This document shows positions 14,845 through 22,804 of a DNA stretch of 64,000 nt, in pieces. Position numbers and translations under genes: made by a program. How positions within the stretch are numbered: the stretch's first letter is position 1; every line of letters starts with the position of its first letter. The notes under the pieces are model-generated. The model saw only the letters and a list, made by a program, of their open reading frames with translations. It ran no database searches and was not told the DNA's origin. This DNA comes from Lewinellaceae bacterium (GTDB lineage Bacteria > Bacteroidota > Bacteroidia > Chitinophagales > Saprospiraceae), in NCBI GenBank assembly GCA_016712415.1, contig JADJRC010000001.1, positions 496,001-560,000 of the forward strand, read 5' to 3'.

Positions 14845-17256
14845 TTATTGTTTAATCAAACGGACGGGTGCGCTTTGCCGGCCTTCGTTGTGCAAAACAA
14901 GAACATAAACGCCTTTTGTCCAGGTCTCGCCACAGTTCAGTACGCCGGTATTAGTAGCCAGATGTTGCGTCAACACGGTCTGCCCCAACAGGTTGCGTAC
15001 TTCCATCGAAAGATGCTGAGCGCCCGGCCAATCATACCGGACCTCAAAAGAAGTTGCTGACGGATTGGGCAGCACCGCCACGGAAGCGGACGTGTTTATA
15101 TCATTTACGCCGGAAACGGGCGCGCCCGGCACAACGCTGAAAACATCAATTCCGGCTTCCACAAAATGCCCGGGGTCAAGGTCGCTGGCGATAAACTGCA
15201 CCCGGACGTCATCCGTGAGGGTAATATAGTCTTTCATGCTGATCTCACCCGAAAAGCGCCAGTTGCCCATTGAAACGGTTTCCGTATACAAGGTTACCGT
15301 TTCGGTACCATTGAGTATTCGTATTTCGAGGTTGTCGTTGGGTGGAGTGCCCTGGCCGCCGCCATTGTAAAACCAGTACCAGAAACTCAGTTTGGCATCC
15401 TGATATGCAGCAAGCCGCATGGGCGGGCTGGTCAGTGTTACGAAACCGTCGTCCACATCGTCACTTCCGGCAGAGCCGCCGCCGTTACCGGTTACGTAGC
15501 ATTGCTCGTTGTTGTCGGTCTGCACATCAGCTCCCGGGTTAACGAATGTATTTTGACTAAAGGTAGCCTCCGGCTTTCCACGCTCCCAAAGGCCGGAGCC
15601 GGCGGTTGCCCCGGTTGACCAGCCCAGGTCGGTCTCAAAATCATCGTAATACCCCGGCTTAAGGTATATTTGAACCGGCGTGCCGGCCGTAACAGTGACA
15701 TTGCTGACGAGGTAGCCCCATGATGGGCCGACTTTTGCTTCATAAGTCCCCGACGGCACGCAACTCACATCAAACGAGCCATCCGGAGCCGACTGGATGG
15801 TATAGGTTTCGTTTACACCGGTCAATACGATATTCGCATTTTCAACAGGCATTGATGTACCTTCCTCCAGGACCGTACCACCGAGGTCAGCGGCATTTTC
15901 GGCTTCCAGTGTGACGGTGAATTGCGTCACTTCTGCTGTTGCCAGGGTTACATCGACGGTTTTGCTGTAAAAACCCGGTTTGCTCACTGTGACGGTGAAA
16001 TTGCCCGGCTGAGTCTGCCCGGTTTTGAACGTACCGTCAAGTTTTGTCCGGGTATTGATCCAGGGGTTGCTGCTGTTCACTTCGATGGTAGCGCCGAACA
16101 TGGGTTGACCGTTGCAACCGTTGATGACATTTCCCTCCAGGTAGCATGCGCGGGTATAGGTAGGGGTCAGCACAAACAACTTTCCTATGCCGCCGGTTTC
16201 GTTAGGGATATTGGAGGCAACGATCGTTCCAGAGGGCAGGAATGGATACACCCCCCAGCAACCGTCGAAGTTTGCCCCCGTGCCCGGCCAGGTGTCGTAC
16301 CAGCCTGTGATGACCATGTTGTCGGGACGATGTGCATCAATGATGACCACCCCGTCGGAGTACCAGGAGGTAATGGCCCAATCGTTGAGCACGTGGGTAT
16401 TGTGACCAATAGAGTTGGTTCCATCGTTGGTAGAAACGCGGTCCAGTTCACGGATGTCTTCCGGATCGCTGATATCGTAACAGGTGACAAACGACGGCGC
16501 GTTTTCATTTTCATCGGTGGTCAGGATGTGCTTGTGGTCGTCGAGCAGCCAGGAGTTGTGCGTGAATTTTCCAGGTGTCTGGACCGTGCCGAGCAACATG
16601 GGATTCGACTTGTCGGTCATATCCACGATCGACAACTGGCCGGAATAAATATGGCAGGCATACAGCGTATCGTTCTCGGCATAACCGTCGTGCACATATT
16701 CCAGGGCATCAAATTTGCCCACATAAGTCGGATTGTAGGGGTCGGCATTCAGGTCGAACACTTTGGCGCCACCGGCGTACAGGCCGCCGCCATAGAGGTA
16801 CATATACCCTTTCTTGGTATCGATATGCAGCGCGTGGATCTTATTAAGTTTGGTATTCGGATCCGGAAACTGGCCCTCGCCGGTGAAAAAGTGGTAAGTG
16901 AGGTTGGGGCTGGGCAATGCGCTCAGGTCGACAATTTGTACGCCTTGGCCGCCTTCAGATGTTACATACGCATAGTGACCGTAGGTTTTGATTTCTTTCC
17001 ACAGGTTGTCGGGGCCGGGCAACTGAACGATATTCACCGGGTTGTCAGGATTGGTTACATCCACAATCACCATTCCTTTTGAGGCGCCTACCAGGGCGTA
17101 TTCCTTACCGTCCTGGGCGTAGCCGTAAATATTGGCCAGCGTTTGGCCGGGGTACTGTAAGGAAGCGCGGATATCGAGATTAAAGTTTTGGGCAAAAGCC
17201 GGCGGTGTGGTCAGCACGAGCACCGACCACAGCAGGTATTGCAATGCGTTTTTCAT
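14845..17256 (-). CDS. Choice-of-anchor B family secreted protein with LVIVD propeller and T9SS domain
   Basis: 803 residues. Signal peptide ending at AFAQ. An LVIVD-type beta-propeller (about 25-400) repeats phrases such as YALVGASKGMVIVDVTNPDNP, with WKEIKTYGHYAYVTSE typical of the choice-of-anchor B family (TIGR04312). Two carboxypeptidase-regulatory-like beta-sandwiches follow (LEGNVINGCNGQPMFGATIEV, about 415-490; LGGTVLEEGTSMPVENANIVL, about 495-560). Next is a jelly-roll/MAM-like region with a WYWF-rich strand (about 565-715), and last a type A T9SS domain (VAVLPNPSATSFEVRYDWP, VLLG/NLLGQTVLTQHL). Surface-attached or released; role unknown. Confidence 0.88.
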   Translation of the reverse strand: MKNALQYLLWSVLVLTTPPAFAQNFNLDIRASLQYPGQTLANIYGYAQDGKEYALVGASKGMVIVDVTNPDNPVNIVQLPGPDNLWKEIKTYGHYAYVTSEGGQGVQIVDLSALPSPNLTYHFFTGEGQFPDPNTKLNKIHALHIDTKKGYMYLYGGGLYAGGAKVFDLNADPYNPTYVGKFDALEYVHDGYAENDTLYACHIYSGQLSIVDMTDKSNPMLLGTVQTPGKFTHNSWLLDDHKHILTTDENENAPSFVTCYDISDPEDIRELDRVSTNDGTNSIGHNTHVLNDWAITSWYSDGVVIIDAHRPDNMVITGWYDTWPGTGANFDGCWGVYPFLPSGTIVASNIPNETGGIGKLFVLTPTYTRACYLEGNVINGCNGQPMFGATIEVNSSNPWINTRTKLDGTFKTGQTQPGNFTVTVSKPGFYSKTVDVTLATAEVTQFTVTLEAENAADLGGTVLEEGTSMPVENANIVLTGVNETYTIQSAPDGSFDVSCVPSGTYEAKVGPSWGYLVSNVTVTAGTPVQIYLKPGYYDDFETDLGWSTGATAGSGLWERGKPEATFSQNTFVNPGADVQTDNNEQCYVTGNGGGSAGSDDVDDGFVTLTSPPMRLAAYQDAKLSFWYWFYNGGGQGTPPNDNLEIRILNGTETVTLYTETVSMGNWRFSGEISMKDYITLTDDVRVQFIASDLDPGHFVEAGIDVFSVVPGAPVSGVNDINTSASVAVLPNPSATSFEVRYDWPGAQHLSMEVRNLLGQTVLTQHLATNTGVLNCGETWTKGVYVLVLHNEGRQSAPVRLIKQ

Positions 17257-17332
17257 TGAAAACAGGTTGAAGAATTAAAACAATAACACAGTAGGTATAA
17301 AGCAGCCGGGTCGACCGGCCGCAAAACGGCAG

Positions 17333-17340
17333 CAAATGTA
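17333..17340 (-). promoter_or_regulatory. -7 element of the choice-of-anchor B gene
   Basis: TACATTTG on the minus strand fits TAnnTTTG; predicted start about 17328, a leader of about 70 bases. No clear -33 element. Confidence 0.5.
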
Positions 17341-17429
17341 TAACCCGCTTCCGGCCTTTGGGTCACCCGTCGGCCATATTCATCAGCAGGAGTCGGCTAT
17401 TCTGCGACAAATCCCCAATCAGCAGTACA

Positions 17430-17933
17430 CTACTCCTCTTCGTCCATGACGACTGGGGTAGTGCGCACACCATTGCTTTTGTTGGCGTAATAGGCGAACA
17501 GGCAGGCCGTCCAGAAGGAATACAGGGAATATACCAGGGCGGGTTTGACCATATCCTGGTTGCCCAGGAGGTTGTTGGCGATCAAAAAAGCGAGGGTCGT
17601 ATTTTGTACGCCGCTTTCCATGGCAGCGGTAATGCGCGATGCGTGCGGCAGCGCCATGTATTTCATAAAAAAGTAGCCGAAAAACAGGCAACCCGCATTT
17701 TGGATCAGGGCAACCGGAGTGATGACCAGAAAATCGCTCCATTTCAGGCCTGCACCGCCGTGGCTTTCCCCGGCAAACATCTTGATGGCAAATACCATAG
17801 CCAGCAAAACCAGCATCACGTATTTGGACGGTTTGCTGATCTTGTTGGCAAACAAAGGAAACTTCTGACGTACAAACAGGCCGATCGAGGCCGGAATAAT
17901 CGTGATAAAAAGATCTGGCTTACCGTTTCCCAA
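17430..17933 (-). CDS. Bile acid:sodium symporter family protein, C-terminal half (after frameshift)
   Basis: Continues the protein encoded from 18381. It opens in the shifted frame as GNGKPDLFITIIPASIGLFVRQKFP, which in intact SBF-family (PF01758) proteins follows directly on the '...LPF' strand where the upstream frame ends. The remaining half carries the last four or five membrane helices, including the conserved ...AAMESGVQNTTLAFLIA helix (the crossover region around the sodium site, E..VQN). The end VVMDEEE is a normal acidic tail. Nothing suggests decay apart from the single shift. Confidence 0.75.
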   Translation of the reverse strand: MGNGKPDLFITIIPASIGLFVRQKFPLFANKISKPSKYVMLVLLAMVFAIKMFAGESHGGAGLKWSDFLVITPVALIQNAGCLFFGYFFMKYMALPHASRITAAMESGVQNTTLAFLIANNLLGNQDMVKPALVYSLYSFWTACLFAYYANKSNGVRTTPVVMDEEE

Positions 17934-18381
17934 AAGGGAGATGCAATTCCGTTTCCTTTCCGAGAAATACCCGGAGACCGAGATTTACCACGATGGGGAT
18001 GGAAAACAAGGTAAGAAAACTGTTCACGGCAGTCAGCGACAGCGATAAGGCTACATTGCCGCGCCACAGATAGGTCAGGAACCCGGAGGTGGCGCCGCCG
18101 GGACTTGCCGACAAAATGATAAACCCTACTTTCAGTACGGCGGGTATCGGCATCAGCAGGCTGATTGCAAATGCAATAATGGGCAGCCCAATCATTTGGG
18201 CACTCAGGGCGGTGAAAAACGCCCGCGGGTGCCTGAAAATGTGGATAAAGTCGGTGATCGTCAGCGACAAGCCAACACCAAACATTACCAGCCCTAATAC
18301 TGAACTGACGGCAAGGTCTACAACTGCAGTGGGAGCCAAAGGGGAACAGTTTAATGCCGCAAACTTACAGGAAAACTCCAC
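17920..18381 (-). CDS. Bile acid:sodium symporter family protein, N-terminal half (frameshifted)
   Basis: First half of an SBF/BASS-family secondary transporter: VMFGVGLSLTITDF (first conserved helix), then GLPIIAFAISLL, and ILSASPGGATSGFLTYLWRGNVALSLSLTAVNS, the sodium-binding SPGG...N.ALS region. These carriers import organic anions (bile acids, pantoate, keto acids) with sodium. The frame ends HLPFGKR-stop at 17920; a +1 shift in TTTTGGGAAA (about 17928-17938) restores the protein. The start may be downstream of 18381: a TAAGTTTG -7-like element at 18360-18367 lies inside the first codons, and a TTG at 18339 is a candidate start. The substrate cannot be called. Confidence 0.75.
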   Translation of the reverse strand: MEFSCKFAALNCSPLAPTAVVDLAVSSVLGLVMFGVGLSLTITDFIHIFRHPRAFFTALSAQMIGLPIIAFAISLLMPIPAVLKVGFIILSASPGGATSGFLTYLWRGNVALSLSLTAVNSFLTLFSIPIVVNLGLRVFLGKETELHLPFGKR

Positions 18382-18447
18382 ATAGCACTATGTCGCCACG
18401 CAGTATTAACGGCGCGATATCTTTTTACCCCCGATATTTGCAGGGTT

Positions 18448-19224
18448 ATGAAGATAACTGCTTTCTATATCGCTGAAGAATTAGGCCTCAAAGGCATCAA
18501 AGCCGCCTATGCCGGCGCCCTGCTGCAGGAAACGCCTTCCGAACTTTTTTACCGCCTCGATGAGGACCGGTATATGTATGCGTTCGATTACGGGGCCGTG
18601 GTATTTGCCAACCTGGATGACACGGATATCAGCAAAAATCTGGCGTTGTTGCTCCCGCTTTGCGAACACCCGTTGCCGGAAAAAATCCGGGAAGACCTGG
18701 AGATCGTTCACCGCCCGGATGCGCAAATTGACTTTGGATTCGACGCGCTGGTTGTGCCGCTCCTGAGTGTCGATGTGATCAAAATAGCCATGCTCAATGC
18801 CGCCCATTCGGTCGCCATGGATTTTTATTCCTTTCGCGCAGATGAACTGTTGTCGGAAATCCGTCGCTTTACCGATCAGATGGAAACCGACGGTTCGATC
18901 CGGATCAGCCGGAAAAACATGCTGCGCTTCATCGGGCGTACCCTGAACAGCAAAAACAGGGTCGTGCAGAACCTGTTCATCTTTGATGCGCCCGACCTCA
19001 CGTGGGAAGACGAATACCTCGACCGCATCCACCGGGGACTGGCCCGAACGTTTGAAATACCCACCCGTTTCAAGGAGGTCGAGTACACCTTCAAGGTCGT
19101 GGAAGACAACCTCAGCGTGTTTCGCGAACTCTATCTCCACCGCGAAAGCAGTAAACTGGAGTGGATCATCATCATCCTGATCTGTATCGAGGTATTCGAT
19201 CTTATCCTCAGCAAGATTATTTGA
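18448..19224 (+). CDS. RMD1/DUF155 (YagE-like) family membrane-anchored protein
   Basis: 258 residues. The N-terminal domain has YMYAFDYGAVVFANLDD, and later come DALVVPLLSVDVIKIAMLNAAHSVAMDFY and the C-terminal helix EWIIIILICIEVFDLILSKII. This is the pattern of the RMD1/DUF155 family, known from yeast mitochondrial Rmd1/Rmd8/Rrg and bacterial homologs, whose biochemical role is unsettled. A single C-terminal membrane helix probably anchors it with the main domain in the cytoplasm. A GATATTTG motif ends 7 bases before the ATG, so the transcript would be nearly leaderless. Not clustered with functionally clear neighbours. Confidence 0.8.
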   Translation: MKITAFYIAEELGLKGIKAAYAGALLQETPSELFYRLDEDRYMYAFDYGAVVFANLDDTDISKNLALLLPLCEHPLPEKIREDLEIVHRPDAQIDFGFDALVVPLLSVDVIKIAMLNAAHSVAMDFYSFRADELLSEIRRFTDQMETDGSIRISRKNMLRFIGRTLNSKNRVVQNLFIFDAPDLTWEDEYLDRIHRGLARTFEIPTRFKEVEYTFKVVEDNLSVFRELYLHRESSKLEWIIIILICIEVFDLILSKII

Positions 19225-19240
19225 AATCCCGGTACCTGAT

Positions 19241-20278
19241 CTATTCCACAATGATGATTTCGCCCGGTCCGACACCGACGGGGAAGGACCCCCGCATTAC
19301 GCCTGCCGTATTGTAAATAATCACTTCACCCTGACCGACGAAGTTCCGGGGGTCTGCACAGTACAATTCGCCGGTCGTCGGGTGGCAGGCAAGCCCGTAG
19401 GCGTCCTGTGCAAATAACTGGGTGACCGTAAACTGGTTGGCCGACCATACTTTCCCTTCGGCGATGAAATACAGCTGGTTGCCCGAAGGGCTGCTGCACA
19501 GGTCGTCGGCAAATGCCGGGACGCTGAAGCCTGTGCCGGGCGGATCAAATTTGTCCAGGAAGCCGCCGGCATTGGGGTCGTCGAACGGACCTTTGCACAA
19601 CACCCAGGGGTTGGCGCCGGTGAAATTGGCGCCGGCAAAACAACAGGGGTTCAGCCCTCCGACCGCAATACGCGCGTCTTCGGTTTCCGTGTTCAGGTTG
19701 ATGACAGATACCGTGGAGTCGACCCCGAACCCGCCGCCGTTGGCGACAAGCAGGGTGTTGACATCTTTCAGGAACATTTTCTCGGGCCCTGTACCGGTAG
19801 GAATGACCTTTACGACCTCATTGGTATTCAGGTCAACTTTGGCTATACTGCCGTCGAGACCGTCTTTGCCCCACTGGCTGACATAGGCAAAATTATTGTT
19901 GATGGGCATAAAATACCGTGGGCCGATCAACCCTCCAATCGTGTCGACGTACCGGAACGTTGTCTGATCGACCACCACAACCAGGTTGATCCCGTTGACA
20001 CAGATGTAGCCTTTGCCGTTGTGGAAGGTGAGTGACTGGACAAATTTGCCCAGCGCACCGTTGTTTTCCCGCCCGAATACATCCTGTACGGTGACGTCGG
20101 TATCCGGGTTGTGCCAGGTGATGGTTCCGCTGCCGGAAGTGCCCTCGTTTACGACAAAAATACCTTTGGAGTAGTCATATACGGGCAATGTGGTATCATC
20201 GTCGCCAAGGTTGCAGGCGCCTGTTACCAATATGGTTGCAGCAAAAAACAGGAATTGATAGAGATGACTAACCTTCAT
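19241..20278 (-). CDS. Lipoprotein with YVTN/DUF5074-like beta-propeller
   Basis: 345 residues from ATG 20278, chosen over the longer frame (to 20335) because it begins directly with MKVSHLYQFLFFAATILVTGAC, a lipoprotein signal with Cys as the lipid site. The mature part has repeated blades such as GIFVVNEGTSGSGTITWHN, AYVSQWGKDGLDGSIAKVDLNTNEVVKVI and GELYCADPRNFVGQGEVIIYN, matching the DUF5074/YncE-like propellers of Bacteroidota surface lipoproteins. It starts 10 bases after the DinB gene stop, so it is cotranscribed with it. In other Bacteroidota such propeller lipoproteins often accompany TonB receptors, but none is adjacent here. Confidence 0.8.
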   Translation of the reverse strand: MKVSHLYQFLFFAATILVTGACNLGDDDTTLPVYDYSKGIFVVNEGTSGSGTITWHNPDTDVTVQDVFGRENNGALGKFVQSLTFHNGKGYICVNGINLVVVVDQTTFRYVDTIGGLIGPRYFMPINNNFAYVSQWGKDGLDGSIAKVDLNTNEVVKVIPTGTGPEKMFLKDVNTLLVANGGGFGVDSTVSVINLNTETEDARIAVGGLNPCCFAGANFTGANPWVLCKGPFDDPNAGGFLDKFDPPGTGFSVPAFADDLCSSPSGNQLYFIAEGKVWSANQFTVTQLFAQDAYGLACHPTTGELYCADPRNFVGQGEVIIYNTAGVMRGSFPVGVGPGEIIIVE

Positions 20279-20288
20279 TTTTGAATGT

Positions 20289-20855
20289 TTAAGCGGCGCG
20301 CGTTTTAGAAATTGTTGCCTGAATCTGAATAACATGCCGCTGCAAGTGCAGGACCATGTATTCCAGGAGGTCGCCCAGCATGAACTGAAACCCGGGCCAC
20401 CGGAAATGCGGTACCCTCGTTTTATTCAGGTTGACTTGCCGCGCCTGCTGGATGCACCGCAGCAACATTTCTCCATTGATCAGGAAGGCTTTGAACTCGA
20501 AAGGTCGAACAGTAAGTCGCACGGGGTCCATCCGCTTGGGACTTTTTCGGCTTTTTTTACTTGTGTTTTCCGGGCGAACGGCGTTTATGGCCATACGTCC
20601 GGGCCAGGTTTGCCTGCGCTCTTCGACAGGCGCCCAACTTCTGGCCTTGGATTTATGGATGGCTCGCTCGATCTGCGGTAAGAAATAGTCCGAAAATGCA
20701 TTGAGGTGGGCAAAACATTCCAAAGCATTCCATCTGCCCGGCTCCGGGTGAAGCAAAAGTACTTCTTCGGAAAGTGCGGAAAATTGCGAGCGGGACTGCT
20801 CCATGAGTTGTCGTAAGTCGGATTCGAGGCGGTCAAGCAGGGCGGTCTGCGTCAT
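20289..20855 (-). CDS. DinB-family (four-helix) protein
   Basis: 188 residues, all helical. PGRWNALECFAHLNAFSDYFLPQIERAI carries the first conserved His of the DinB/YfiT fold, and YMVLHLQRHVIQIQ carries the later HxxxxH pair, so a metal site of three His is likely. Members act as thiol (bacillithiol, mycothiol) transferases or metal-dependent hydrolases; the substrate here is unknown. First gene of a two-gene unit with the propeller lipoprotein. Confidence 0.85.
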   Translation of the reverse strand: MTQTALLDRLESDLRQLMEQSRSQFSALSEEVLLLHPEPGRWNALECFAHLNAFSDYFLPQIERAIHKSKARSWAPVEERRQTWPGRMAINAVRPENTSKKSRKSPKRMDPVRLTVRPFEFKAFLINGEMLLRCIQQARQVNLNKTRVPHFRWPGFQFMLGDLLEYMVLHLQRHVIQIQATISKTRAA

Positions 20856-20884
20856 CTATTTGCGTGCATTTTGAACTGGGGCCG

Positions 20885-20892
20885 CAAAGGTA
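20885..20892 (-). promoter_or_regulatory. -7 element of the DinB gene
   Basis: TACCTTTG on the minus strand fits TAnnTTTG exactly; predicted start about 20880, a leader of about 25 bases before ATG 20855. Confidence 0.55.
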
Positions 20893-20914
20893 AAAGGAAA
20901 TTTGTCATTGCTGC

Positions 20915-20977
20915 ATTGTTGGGATGGCTGCATTGCTGTCATTGTTACTTTGTTGTCATTGTTGTCATCCCAACAAT
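20915..20977. repeat. 12-bp perfect inverted repeat around TTGTCATTG-like repeats
   Basis: ATTGTTGGGATG (20915-20926) pairs exactly with CATCCCAACAAT (20966-20977). The 39-base loop is made of near-repeats of TGCATTGCTGTCATTG. It lies in the 150-base divergent spacer upstream of rimO. It could fold in the rimO leader if transcription starts before it. Confidence 0.65.
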
Positions 20978-21007
20978 CCCGAATTTTCCCGACATTTGCG
21001 CACTCGT

Positions 21008-22321
21008 ATGAAAGCAAGATCATTTCGCAAAGACAAAATAAACGTCATCACGCTCGGCTGCTCCAAAAACCTGGTAGACAGCGAGAACCTCATCACGCAA
21101 TTGCGCGGCAACGATTTTGAGGTGACACACGAAAACCCGGAACTGGATGCAAATGTGGTCATCATCAATACCTGTGGCTTTATCGATGTAGCCAAACAGG
21201 AAAGTATCGATACGATAGTGGAATACGCAGGCATCAAACAGGCCGGCGGTATTGATAAACTCTATGTAACCGGTTGCCTGTCGCAACGCTATAAAGACGA
21301 TCTGGAGCAGGCCATACCCGAAGTAGATGCCTTTTTCGGCACGCTGGAAATGCCGGCCCTGCTGTCGCGCCTTGAAGCGGATTTCAAATCCGAATTGCTC
21401 GGCGAACGCCAGATCACGACGTTGCCGCATTACGCTTACCTGAAAATATCGGAAGGCTGCAACCGCACCTGCTCCTTTTGCGCTATCCCGCTCATGCGCG
21501 GCAAACACATCAGTCGCCCGGTGGAAGAACTGGTACATGAGGCAAAAAATCTGGCAAAAAGAGGCGTAAAAGAACTGTTGTTAATTGCCCAGGAACTCAC
21601 CTATTACGGCCTGGACCTGTACAAAACCCGCGAATTGCCCCGCCTGCTCCATGCGCTTGCCGATGTGGAAGGCATCGAATGGATCAGGCTGCACTATGCC
21701 TATCCCAGCAAATTCCCGCTCGACATCCTCGACGCGATGGCAGAGCGAAAAGAAATTTGCAATTACCTCGACATTCCCCTGCAACATGCCTCCGATCATG
21801 TGCTGGACCTGATGCGCAGACAGATCACCCGTTCCGAAACCGAGGAACTGCTCGACAGTATCCGGGAAAAAGTGCCCGGTATCGCCCTTCGTACCACATT
21901 TCTGGTGGGCCATCCGGGTGAAACGGAAGACGATTTTGAGCAATTGCTCGATTTTGTCCGCAGGCAGGAGTTCGAACGTGTCGGTGTTTTCCAGTATTCC
22001 CACGAAGAAAATACCCGCGCCCACGAATTGCCGGACGATATTCCGGCTGAAGTGAAAGCCGAACGTGCCAGCCGCCTGATGGAACTACAGCAGGACATAT
22101 CATACCGCAAAAATGAAGCAAAAATCGGTCAGGTGTTCCAAACACTGTTCGACCGGAAGGAGGGCAAGTATTTTATCGGTCGCACAGAAGCCGATTCGCC
22201 CGAAGTGGACAATGAAGTGCTGGTGCCCGCCAAAAACAGCTACGTGCGGCTCGGCGATTTTGCCCAGGTGCGCATCACAGGCGCGGAAGAGTTCGATCTG
22301 TACGGCGAGGTGGTCCAATGA
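21008..22321 (+). CDS. rimO: Ribosomal protein S12 (Asp) methylthiotransferase
   Basis: 437 residues from ATG 21008; a longer frame reaching 20924 would add a Cys-rich, low-complexity stretch over the inverted repeat and is rejected. Adds a methylthio group to an Asp of ribosomal protein S12 using two iron-sulfur clusters and SAM. N-terminal MTTase domain: NVITLGCSKNLVDSE and NTCGFIDVAKQES. Radical-SAM motif CNRTCSFC near residue 150. The C-terminal TRAM domain reads EVLVPAKNSYVRLGDFAQVRITGAEEFDLYGEV. Cluster-free features such as VTGCLSQRY also fit RimO rather than MiaB. The stop abuts the convergent DUF2007 gene with no spacer. Confidence 0.95.
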   Translation: MKARSFRKDKINVITLGCSKNLVDSENLITQLRGNDFEVTHENPELDANVVIINTCGFIDVAKQESIDTIVEYAGIKQAGGIDKLYVTGCLSQRYKDDLEQAIPEVDAFFGTLEMPALLSRLEADFKSELLGERQITTLPHYAYLKISEGCNRTCSFCAIPLMRGKHISRPVEELVHEAKNLAKRGVKELLLIAQELTYYGLDLYKTRELPRLLHALADVEGIEWIRLHYAYPSKFPLDILDAMAERKEICNYLDIPLQHASDHVLDLMRRQITRSETEELLDSIREKVPGIALRTTFLVGHPGETEDDFEQLLDFVRRQEFERVGVFQYSHEENTRAHELPDDIPAEVKAERASRLMELQQDISYRKNEAKIGQVFQTLFDRKEGKYFIGRTEADSPEVDNEVLVPAKNSYVRLGDFAQVRITGAEEFDLYGEVVQ

Positions 22322-22720
22322 TCACAACCCACCCCAAATCGCCCTGACCAGGAGGGCGGCGAGCAGTATTCCGATCATGATGGCAAGCACAGTCAGAATA
22401 CCTCCATCGTTCGTAGTGGTGGCGGGGTTAACAGTTGTTATCGCTGCTTCCTGCAATATCTCCCGCGCACGGGCTGAATCCATTGGATGGACATGCAGGC
22501 GTACAATCGATTGTAAATGTGGCAATACGGAAGTAGAAGCGGTATTTGCCAGGAAACAATGAATGCCCTCGGCGCGCAGCCGAGCAGCAGCCACCTCGGC
22601 TTCCATCAATGAAAAAAACTTGGCCACGACTTCGCCTTCCTCGGCAAGGCCTCGGTAGTCTTTTTCTTCAAATTCAAAGTCGTCGAGAATATCGGGCGGC
22701 GCCATATTGCACTCAAACAT
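22322..22720 (-). CDS. DUF2007-like (putative signal-transducing) small protein with C-terminal helix
   Basis: About 132 residues from ATG 22720 (an in-frame ATG at 22741 would add seven residues). The ferredoxin-like DUF2007 domain reads VVAKFFSLMEAEVAAARLRAEGIHCFLANTAS, then RLHVHPMDSARAREIL. The last 25 residues (ILTVLAIMIGILLAALLVRAIWGGL) form one membrane helix, so the domain faces the cytoplasm. The family has no assigned reaction. The stop codon directly abuts that of rimO on the other strand. Confidence 0.75.
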   Translation of the reverse strand: MFECNMAPPDILDDFEFEEKDYRGLAEEGEVVAKFFSLMEAEVAAARLRAEGIHCFLANTASTSVLPHLQSIVRLHVHPMDSARAREILQEAAITTVNPATTTNDGGILTVLAIMIGILLAALLVRAIWGGL

Positions 22721-22804
22721 CTGACATTTCCCGGAATTCACAAAATCTCAGTACTTATGCCGCTTCAAACTTCGGACGAACACCTGTTTTCAATAAATTC
22801 TCGC

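Noticed and set aside
17430..18381. Symporter as a confirmed pseudogene
   Set aside because: The single shift is at a short homopolymer and five more of the same kind occur nearby, so an assembly error is at least as likely.
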